Below are positions 58,005 through 64,000 of a DNA stretch of 64,000 bases, one piece after another (position 1 is the first letter of the stretch; each line of letters begins with the position of its first letter). The notes below the pieces were generated by a model. It saw only the letters and a program-made list of their open reading frames with translations. It was not told the DNA's origin and made no database searches. The DNA comes from Burkholderia pyrrocinia (lineage in GTDB: Bacteria; Pseudomonadota; Gammaproteobacteria; Burkholderiales; Burkholderiaceae): NCBI RefSeq assembly GCF_001028665.1, contig NZ_CP011503.1:434001-498000 (forward strand). The letters are read 5' to 3'. Made by a program: the position numbers and the translations under genes.

Positions 58005-59507
58005 TCAACGAAACTCGGCGTACAGCGCGTCGAGGTCGAGATGTTCGGCGAATGTGTCGGCCAGCCGCTCCAGCGATGCCTCGCGCAGCGCCGGATAGTC
58101 GATGCGTTCCGCGCCGTCGAGCCCGGCCCACGCGAGCAGCGCCGCGCACGCGTCGGGCGCGTCGAACAGCCCGTGCACGTAGGTCGCGAGGATCTGGCCG
58201 TCGGCGGAAACCGCGCCGTCCGGGCGCGTGCCGCCCTGCGCGGCATCGGCTGCCAGCGTCAGCGCGGGCGCCGCGAGCGCGGGCCCGCGCGTGTCGCCCA
58301 TGTGGATCTCGTAGCCGCGCACGGCGGCCCCGCCCGGCAGCGCGAGATGTCCGGTCACGTTCCTCAGCGTCTTGTCGGGCTGCAGCGTCGTGTCGAAATC
58401 GAGCAGCCCGAGCCCCGGCACGCTGCCGGGCGCGCCTTCGAGGCCGAGCGGATCGTCGAGCGTGCGGCCGAGCATCTGCATCCCGCCGCAGATGCCGATC
58501 ACCTTGCCGCCGTAGCGCAGGTGGCGACGGATCAGCGCGTCCCAGCCCGCGTCGCGCAGCCATGCGAGGTCGCGCTGCACGCTCTTCGAGCCGGGCAGGA
58601 TCAGCAGGTCGGCATCCGGCACCGGGCCGCTCTTCCAGTACGTGAACTCGACCTGCGGATGCGCGCGCAGCGGATCGAAATCGGTGTGGTTGCTGATGCG
58701 CGGCAGCGCGGGCACGACGACGCGCAGCACGCCGGCGTCGCCGCGTGCCGCGGCGCTGCGCGCCTGCGCGGGCAGCATGTCCTCCGCATCGAGCATCAGC
58801 CCGTGCAGGTACGGCAGCACGCCGAACACAGGCTTGCCGGTCTGCGCGCGCAGCCAGTCGAGCCCCGGCTCGAGCAGCTTGAAGTCGCCGCGGAAGCGGT
58901 TGATCACGAAGCCGCGCACGCGTGCGCGCTCGCTGTCCGACAGGCACGCGAGCGTGCCGACCAGGTGCGCGAATACGCCGCCGCGGTCGATGTCGGCGAC
59001 GAGCACGACCGGGCAGTCGACGCGCTCGGCAAAACCCATGTTCGCGATGTCGCCGTCGCGCAGGTTGATCTCGGCCGGGCTGCCGGCGCCCTCGACGATC
59101 ACCGTGTCGTAACCGGCGCGCAGGCGTGCATACGACTCGAGCACCGCGTCGAACGCGACCGGCTTGTAGTCGTGATACGCCCGCGCGTCGAGGTTCAAAC
59201 GCGGCTTGCCGTGAATGATCACCTGCGCGCCGCGGTCGCTCGTCGGCTTCAGCAGCACGGGGTTGAAATCCGTATGCGGCGCGACGCCCGCGGCCAGTGC
59301 CTGCAGCGCCTGCGCGCGGCCGATCTCGCCGCCGTCGGCCGTCACCGCGCTGTTGAGCGCCATGTTCTGCGGCTTGAACGGCGCAACGCGCGCGCCGGCA
59401 CGGCGCGCCAGGCGGCACAGGCCCGCGACGAGCGTGCTCTTGCCCGCGTCGGAGGTCGTGCCCTGGATCATCAGCGTGCCGTGCGGCCGCGGCTCGGGTG
59501 CATTCAT
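58005..59507 (-). CDS. cobQ: Cobyric acid synthase
   Basis: The 500-residue enzyme amidates the b, d, e and g side chains of adenosylcobyrinic acid a,c-diamide. The N-terminal P-loop dethiobiotin-synthetase-like domain begins [23 protein letters not shown]; the C-terminal class I-like glutaminase has [10 protein letters not shown] (nucleophile Cys) and the His in [12 protein letters not shown] 59507 ([10 protein letters not shown]) is used; an upstream ATG at 59540 ([11 protein letters not shown]) is also possible. It diverges from cobU with only 75 bp between, so the two share a promoter region. Confidence 0.95.
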   Translation of the reverse strand: MNAPEPRPHGTLMIQGTTSDAGKSTLVAGLCRLARRAGARVAPFKPQNMALNSAVTADGGEIGRAQALQALAAGVAPHTDFNPVLLKPTSDRGAQVIIHGKPRLNLDARAYHDYKPVAFDAVLESYARLRAGYDTVIVEGAGSPAEINLRDGDIANMGFAERVDCPVVLVADIDRGGVFAHLVGTLACLSDSERARVRGFVINRFRGDFKLLEPGLDWLRAQTGKPVFGVLPYLHGLMLDAEDMLPAQARSAAARGDAGVLRVVVPALPRISNHTDFDPLRAHPQVEFTYWKSGPVPDADLLILPGSKSVQRDLAWLRDAGWDALIRRHLRYGGKVIGICGGMQMLGRTLDDPLGLEGAPGSVPGLGLLDFDTTLQPDKTLRNVTGHLALPGGAAVRGYEIHMGDTRGPALAAPALTLAADAAQGGTRPDGAVSADGQILATYVHGLFDAPDACAALLAWAGLDGAERIDYPALREASLERLADTFAEHLDLDALYAEFR

Positions 59508-59569
59508 CGTGTAAAGGTCGTCGCGAAGCAAAGGCCGCATTATCGCCCGCGCCGGTACGCCCGCGCCGT

Positions 59570-59575
59570 TACAAT
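59570..59575 (+). promoter_or_regulatory. Predicted -10 box at the cobU start codon
   Basis: TACAAT ends six bases before the cobU ATG (59582). If real, transcription would begin at or next to the ATG, giving a leaderless or nearly leaderless mRNA. No good -35 is visible in the GC-rich upstream bases. Confidence 0.4.
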
Positions 59576-59581
59576 CACGCG

Positions 59582-60136
59582 ATGATTCCGCACGACCTCA
59601 CCTTCGTCCTCGGCGGCGCGCGCTCGGGCAAGAGCGCGCATGCCGAGCAGCTCGCGGCCGACAGCGGCCGCCCCGTCACCTACATCGCGACCGCGACCGC
59701 CGCGGATGCCGAATTCGCGCAGCGCATCGCGCATCATCGCGCGCGCCGGCCGGCCGCATGGGGGTTCGCCGATGCGCCCGTCGACCTCGCCGGCACGCTC
59801 GCGCGGCTCGACGATCCGCACGCATGCCTGCTGGTCGACTGCCTGACGCTGTGGCTCACGAACCTGCTGTGCCCGGCCGACGGCGAACCGCTCGACGATG
59901 CGCAGTACGCGGCGCAGGTCGAGCGGCTCGAGCACGCATTGCGCGGCGCGCGCGCGAAGGTGATCATCGTCAGCAACGAGATCGGGCTCGGCGTCGTGCC
60001 GCTCGGGTCGGTCACGCGCCGCTACGTCGACGAACTCGGGCGCCTGAACCAGCGCGTCGCCGCGCTCGCGACGCGCGTGACGCTGCTCGTCGCCGGGCTG
60101 CCGCTCGACCTCAAGACGGGAGCGCCGTCATGCTGA
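59582..60136 (+). CDS. cobU: Adenosylcobinamide kinase / guanylyltransferase
   Basis: The 184-residue bifunctional enzyme phosphorylates adenosylcobinamide and adds GMP. The P-loop is GGARSGKS (11-18), the reactive His lies in [12 protein letters not shown], and [36 protein letters not shown] is the family signature (also called CobP). ATG 59582 follows only GTTACAATCACGCG, so no Shine-Dalgarno site is visible. The next gene overlaps by seven bases. Confidence 0.95.
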   Translation: MIPHDLTFVLGGARSGKSAHAEQLAADSGRPVTYIATATAADAEFAQRIAHHRARRPAAWGFADAPVDLAGTLARLDDPHACLLVDCLTLWLTNLLCPADGEPLDDAQYAAQVERLEHALRGARAKVIIVSNEIGLGVVPLGSVTRRYVDELGRLNQRVAALATRVTLLVAGLPLDLKTGAPSC

Positions 60137-61074
60137 TGCTGTCGCTGCCCGTCGTCGCGATGCTCGCGGTCGCGGCCGCGATCGTCGACCGCGCGATCGG
60201 CGAGCCTGCCGGCTGGCATCCGCTCGTCGCGTTCGGCCGGCTCGCCGCGCGCATCGAAGGCGCATTGAACACCGGCCGGCACGGCCGCGTAGTCGGCGTC
60301 GCCGCGTGGGCCGCAGCCGTCGTCCCGCCGGTGGCCGTCGCCGCATGGCTCGTGGCCGTGCTGCCGTGGCCGCTCGCGGCCGCGCTGCACGTCGCGCTGC
60401 TGTGGTTCGCGCTCGGCGCGAAAAGCCTCGCCGACCATGTCGCACCGATCGCCGCGGCGCTGCTGCGGCGCGACCTCGACGCCGCGCGCACGCTGACCGC
60501 GCGTATCGTGTCGCGCGACACGAGCAACGCCGACGAAGGCGCGTTGTCGCGCGCGGCCGTCGAATCGGCGCTCGAGAACGGCAACGACGCGATCTTCGGC
60601 GCACTCTTCTGGTTCGTCGTCGCGGGCGGCCCCGGCGCGCTGCTGTTCCGCCTCGCGAACACGCTCGACGCGATGTGGGGCTACCGCACGCCGCGCTTCC
60701 TGACCTTCGGCTGGGCCGCCGCGCGGCTCGACGACGCGCTGAACTGGATTCCCGCGCGCCTCACGGCCGCGAGCTACGCGCTGCTCGGCGATACGGCCGC
60801 CGCATGGCGCTGCTGGCGCACGCAGGCACGCCACTGGGACAGCCCGAACGCGGGCCCCGTGATGGCCGCGGGCGCCGGCAGCCTGAACGTGCAGCTCGGC
60901 GGCCCGGCCGTCTATCACGGCGAGATCGAGGATCGTCCGGCGCTCGGCACCGGCGCAACGGCGACCGCCGTCCACATCGTCGCCGCGCTGTCGCTCGTCA
61001 CACGCACGCTCGCGCTGTGGCTCGCGCTGCTGGTCGCGAGCGGCGCACTCGTCATGGCCACCCATCATGTCTGA
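60130..61074 (+). CDS. cbiB: Adenosylcobinamide-phosphate synthase (CobD/CbiB)
   Basis: The 314-residue integral membrane protein attaches aminopropanol or its phosphate to adenosylcobyric acid. Conserved parts: [93 protein letters not shown], and [28 protein letters not shown]. Start ATG 60130 is seven bases after GGGAG and overlaps cobU; the second ATG at 60136 is an alternative. Named cbiB here because cobD is also used for the next enzyme. Confidence 0.93.
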   Translation: [314 protein letters not shown]

Positions 61075-62086
61075 CACACGCATCGCGCACGGCGGCAACC
61101 TGCATGAAGCCGCACGCCGCCACGGCATTCCGTACGACGCGTGGCTCGACCTGTCGACCGGCATCAATCCGGTCGGCTATCCGGTGCCGCCCGTCCCGGC
61201 CGACGCGTGGCGCCGGCTGCCGGACGACGGCGACGGCCTCGCGGCCTGCGCCGCGCAGTACTACCGCGCGCCCGATTCCACGCACGTGCTGCCGGTCGCC
61301 GGCAGCCAGGCCGCGATCCGCGCATTGCCTGCGTTGCTGCCGACCGGCGACGCCGGCGTCGCGTCGCTCGCCTATGGCGAATACGCGCCCGCGTTTGCGC
61401 GTCACGGCCATCGTGTCGTTCTGCTCGACATCGGCGCGGATACGCTGCCGGCGACGCTGCGTCACGTCATCGTCGGGAATCCGAACAACCCGACCGCCGA
61501 ATTCGTGCCGGCCGAACGCCTGCTCGGCTGGCATGCGCAGTTGTCGGCGCGCGGCGGCACGCTGATCGTCGACGAGGCATTCGCCGATACGGGTGCGACG
61601 CAATCGCTCGCGCCGCAGGTCGATCGTCCGGGGCTCGTCGTGCTGCGCTCGGTCGGCAAGTTCTTCGGCCTCGCCGGCATCCGCGCGGGCTTCGTGCTCG
61701 CCTGCCCCGAACGGATCGTCGCGCTGCGCGACATGCTCGGCGCATGGACCGTCGGCGGCCCCGCGCGTCACGCGGTCGCTGCGGCATTTGCCGATCGCGC
61801 ATGGCAGGCCGCCGCGCGTGAACGGCTCGCGGCCGACGGCGCGCGGCTGGCCGCACTGCTGCGCACGCACGGCTTCGCGGTTCGCGCGACACCGCTCTTC
61901 AGCTGGACCGACGACCCGCGCGCCGCGGCGCTGCATGCGGCGCTCGCGGCACGCGGGATCTGGACACGGCACTTTGCGAAGCCGTCGAGCGTGCGCATCG
62001 GCCTGCCGGGCAGCGAAGCCGAGTGGCAGCGCCTCGGCGACGCGCTCGCGCACTGCGTGCCGACGCTGCAACAGGAATCCGCATGA
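61067..62086 (+). CDS. Threonine-phosphate decarboxylase (cobalamin pathway)
   Basis: The 339-residue aminotransferase-fold PLP enzyme makes (R)-1-amino-2-propanol phosphate from threonine phosphate. It is called CobD in Salmonella and CobC in Pseudomonas. Motifs: HGGNLHEAARRHGIPYDAWLDLSTGINPVGYPVP, HVIVGNPNNPTAEFVPAERLL, DEAFADTGATQSL, and the PLP Lys in LRSVGKFFGLAGIRAGF. ATG 61067 overlaps the cbiB stop by eight bases. Its product feeds cbiB, so the two are adjacent steps. Confidence 0.94.
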   Translation: MSDTRIAHGGNLHEAARRHGIPYDAWLDLSTGINPVGYPVPPVPADAWRRLPDDGDGLAACAAQYYRAPDSTHVLPVAGSQAAIRALPALLPTGDAGVASLAYGEYAPAFARHGHRVVLLDIGADTLPATLRHVIVGNPNNPTAEFVPAERLLGWHAQLSARGGTLIVDEAFADTGATQSLAPQVDRPGLVVLRSVGKFFGLAGIRAGFVLACPERIVALRDMLGAWTVGGPARHAVAAAFADRAWQAAARERLAADGARLAALLRTHGFAVRATPLFSWTDDPRAAALHAALAARGIWTRHFAKPSSVRIGLPGSEAEWQRLGDALAHCVPTLQQESA

Positions 62087-63000
62087 GCCCGTGCAAGTTC
62101 CGCCGGCTGGCGCCGGCCGCGACCCTGGCCGCGCTCGCTCATGCATCGCTCGTCCACGCGGATGTCACAACGCGTGACGACGCCGGCAATACCGTCACGC
62201 TGCCTGCGCCCGCGCAGCGCGTGATCAGCCTCGCGCCGCACGCGACCGAACTGGTCTACGCGACCGGCGGCGGCGCGAAGCTCGTCGGCACCGTCACGTA
62301 CAGCGACTATCCGCCCGCCGCGCAAGCGGTGCCGCGCGTCGGCGACAACAAGGCGCTCGACCTCGAGCGGATCGCCGCGCTGAAGCCCGACCTGATCGTC
62401 GTCTGGCGGCACGGCAACGCCGAGCGGCAGACCGACGCGTTGCGCGCGCTGCATATCCCGCTGTTCTTCAGTGAACCGAAACATCTCGACGACGTAGCGT
62501 CGTCGCTGCGCCGGCTCGGCACGCTGCTCGGCACGCAACCGGCAGCCGATGCGGCCGCGACGTCCTTTGCGCGCGACATCGCGACGCTGCGTGCACGTTA
62601 CGCCGCACGCACGCCCGTCACGATGTTCTTCCAGGTCTGGGACCACCCGCTGATGACGCTCAACGGCGCGCACCTGATCAACGACGTGATCGCGCTGTGC
62701 GGCGGCCGCAACGTGTTCGCATCGCTCAAGCCGCTCGCGCCGACCGTCACCGACGAGGCCGTGCTCGCGGCGAATCCGGAAGCGATCGTGACGACGAGCG
62801 CCGGCGCGACGCGCTCGGACGAACCGTTGCCGAGCCTTGCACGCTGGCGTGCGTGGCCCGCGCTGACGGCCGTTGCGCGCAACAACCTGTTCGCGATCGA
62901 CGGCGATCTGCTGACGCGGCCGTCGCCGCGGATCGCGCAAGGCGCGGCCGCGCTGTGCGAGGATCTCGACGCCGCACGAGCGCGGCGGACGGCGCGCTGA
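62083..63000 (+). CDS. btuF: Cobalamin/corrinoid ABC transporter binding protein (BtuF type)
   Basis: The 305-residue periplasmic protein has a signal peptide ending AHASLVHA before DVTTRDDAGNTV. The fold (class III binding protein) shows VISLAPHATELVYATGGGAKLVGTVTYSDYP, RVGDNKALDLERIAALKPDLIVVWRHG and MFFQVWDHPLMTLNGAHLINDVIALCGGRNVFAS, like BtuF. ATG 62083 overlaps the preceding stop. The matching permease and ATPase are not here. It delivers B12 or cobinamide for salvage by cobU. Confidence 0.9.
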   Translation: MSPCKFRRLAPAATLAALAHASLVHADVTTRDDAGNTVTLPAPAQRVISLAPHATELVYATGGGAKLVGTVTYSDYPPAAQAVPRVGDNKALDLERIAALKPDLIVVWRHGNAERQTDALRALHIPLFFSEPKHLDDVASSLRRLGTLLGTQPAADAAATSFARDIATLRARYAARTPVTMFFQVWDHPLMTLNGAHLINDVIALCGGRNVFASLKPLAPTVTDEAVLAANPEAIVTTSAGATRSDEPLPSLARWRAWPALTAVARNNLFAIDGDLLTRPSPRIAQGAAALCEDLDAARARRTAR

Positions 63001-63101
63001 GTTCCGGCGACTTGCGCGTTTGTCGCGCACCTACTGATGCGTTCGATGCTTGAGTTGGTTTGATCGCGCGTTGTGTCGTTCACATGCTGGCTCAGGCGAG
63101 C

Positions 63102-63686
63102 CTATTCGTCCCAGTGCACGACTTCCCATGTTCGCGCCGCATCGTCCGCACGCAGCCAGACGACACCACCTGTCGGCACCGGCCGCGACAGCAGCGTATC
63201 GAGCGGCACACGCAACACATGCGACGCAAACGCGCGGATCACGCCCGCATGCGTGACCGCCCACTGCGGCCGATTGACCTGCACAACCGCGTCGGCCTGC
63301 CGCGCAACCCGCGCGGCGAACCGCTCGACGCTTTCGCCGCCATGCGCGCACGCATGCATCAGGTCGGTCGCCCACGCATCGAGCGCCGCACGGTCGATAT
63401 CGTCCCAGCGCTGCATTTCCCACGCGCCGAAATCCATTTCCTGCCAGCCGGCATCGCATCGCAGCGGCACATCGAATGCCTGCGCGAGCCGTTCAGCAAC
63501 CGACGCGCATCGCGTCAGCGGGCTCGTCCAGATCTGCTCGGGCCGCGGCGCACCGAGCGCCGACAGATGCGCGCACACGGCATGCACGCCGGCATCGGCC
63601 GGCACGGCGAGCGGCACGTCGCTGCGCCCGTAGCAGACGCCCGGTTCGACGGCAACGGCCGGATGACGGATCAGGACGACGTCCAT
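63102..63686 (-). CDS. cobC: Alpha-ribazole phosphatase-like histidine phosphatase
   Basis: The 194-residue phosphoglycerate mutase-like protein begins MDVVLIRHPAVAVEPGVCYGRSDVPL, where the RHP tripeptide replaces RHG but keeps the phospho-His. The second His is in WAVTHAGVIRAFASHVLRVPL. The acid is in WQEMDFGAWEMQRWDDID. It removes the phosphate of alpha-ribazole-5-phosphate or of the finished cobalamin phosphate. The gene overlaps cobS by 16 bases, which supports this role. It converges with btuF. Confidence 0.9.
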   Translation of the reverse strand: MDVVLIRHPAVAVEPGVCYGRSDVPLAVPADAGVHAVCAHLSALGAPRPEQIWTSPLTRCASVAERLAQAFDVPLRCDAGWQEMDFGAWEMQRWDDIDRAALDAWATDLMHACAHGGESVERFAARVARQADAVVQVNRPQWAVTHAGVIRAFASHVLRVPLDTLLSRPVPTGGVVWLRADDAARTWEVVHWDE

Positions 63687-64000
63687 CCGAGCACCACGAG
63701 ATAGATCGCCAGTTCGTTCAGTTGCTGCGCGAAGCCGAGGCAGTCGCCCGTATAACCGCCGATCCGCTTCACGAAATAACGGGCTGCCCACGCGCGCACG
63801 AGCACGAGCGCGACGCCTGCGGCGACACCCATGCGCCAGTCCGGCCAGAACAGCCACGGCAATCCGAATACCGCCGCGACGCACGCCGCGCGCGCGCCCA
63901 TCCGTTGCGCGACCGGCTTCGCCTTGCCTTCGGGGCGCACATAGTCGAGCGACATCAGCAGGCTCACGGCCGCCGCGCGGCTCGCCGCATGCGCGGCGAT
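63671..64000 (-). CDS. cobS: Adenosylcobinamide-GDP ribazoletransferase, 3' part
   Basis: Only the C-terminal 109 residues lie in the window; the gene continues past 64000. The visible part shows membrane helices (AACVAAVFGLPWLFW, WRMGVAAGVALVLVRAWAARYF) and the family signature RRIGGYTGDCLGFAQQLNELAIYLVVLGW in near-consensus form (VKRIGGYTGDCLGAAQQ-like). CobS joins adenosylcobinamide-GDP and alpha-ribazole in the inner membrane. The overlapping cobC-type gene follows. Confidence 0.93.
   Translation of the reverse strand: MAAHAASRAAAVSLLMSLDYVRPEGKAKPVAQRMGARAACVAAVFGLPWLFWPDWRMGVAAGVALVLVRAWAARYFVKRIGGYTGDCLGFAQQLNELAIYLVVLGWTSS

Noticed and set aside
58005..59600. Cobalamin riboswitch near cobQ/cobU
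   Set aside because: The 75-bp gap between the divergent genes is too short and I see no B12-box-like sequence there; it may lie upstream of cobS outside the window.

Overview
The window looks like a piece of the main chromosome of a Burkholderia species, most likely of the B. cepacia complex. The evidence is very high GC (about two thirds), strong GC3 codon bias, and a long series of housekeeping genes whose order is, from memory, typical of Burkholderia chromosome 1: ppc next to hemC/hemDX/hemY, ppa, argH, a basic amino acid decarboxylase next to dcd, metG, tamA/tamB, scpA-panC-panD, and a cobalamin island. I see no tRNA, rRNA, CRISPR array, insertion sequence, integrase or phage gene. The window starts inside a response regulator gene and ends inside cobS, so both edges are truncated.

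Layout. 0-9 kb: an OmpR-type response regulator diverging from a Spy/CpxP-like periplasmic protein; a pirin-like bicupin; a complete basic amino acid ABC importer (hisJ-hisQ-hisM-hisP type); a GNAT acetyltransferase; a LysR regulator; a major porin preceded by a long AT-rich leader. 9-16 kb: a PII protein, glutamine-dependent NAD synthetase, a COG3146 (DUF482) acetyltransferase-like protein, and a GH3 beta-glucosidase lipoprotein diverging from an AraC regulator. 16-21.5 kb: a GIY-YIG nuclease with a histone H1-like basic tail, ppa, an ALDH-SDR-MFS set that looks like a small catabolic operon, and a DUF4180 protein. 21.5-29 kb: the heme genes hemC-hemDX-hemY on the minus strand, diverging from ppc. 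29-36 kb: a methyltransferase and a MmyB-type XRE regulator sharing a repeat-rich promoter region, then an archaic (Csu-type) chaperone-usher pilus locus with a divergent tip subunit. 36-47.5 kb: argH, a HAD phosphatase, an LprI-like protein overlapping a lysine/ornithine/arginine decarboxylase, dcd, a SodC-like lipoprotein, the Mrp/ApbC Fe-S carrier, an OmpA-type lipoprotein and metG. 47.5-57.9 kb: tamB-tamA, DUF3460-scpA, panC-panD, an orphan ParA, DoxX and a tiny secreted protein. 58-64 kb: the late cobalamin pathway (cobQ; cobU-cbiB-threonine phosphate decarboxylase-btuF; ribazole phosphatase and cobS).

How genes work together. The four transporter genes form one basic amino acid importer. 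hemC and hemDX supply uroporphyrinogen III, the last precursor shared by heme and cobalamin, although the cobalamin genes here are the late steps, from cobyric acid onward, plus corrinoid uptake. TamA and TamB form one outer membrane assembly module. panC and panD supply the two halves of pantothenate synthesis.

Most unusual observations. Two proteins keep their fold family but have lost most expected metal ligands (the pirin-like protein and the SodC-like lipoprotein). A 24-bp near-perfect dyad lies just upstream of panC. A cluster of three 25-26 bp palindromes sits between the methyltransferase and XRE genes. The divergent pilus promoter carries a 20-bp dyad plus a 10-bp palindrome. I do not see a clearly new multi-gene system such as a novel defence locus; the best leads are these regulatory sites and the degenerate metalloproteins.
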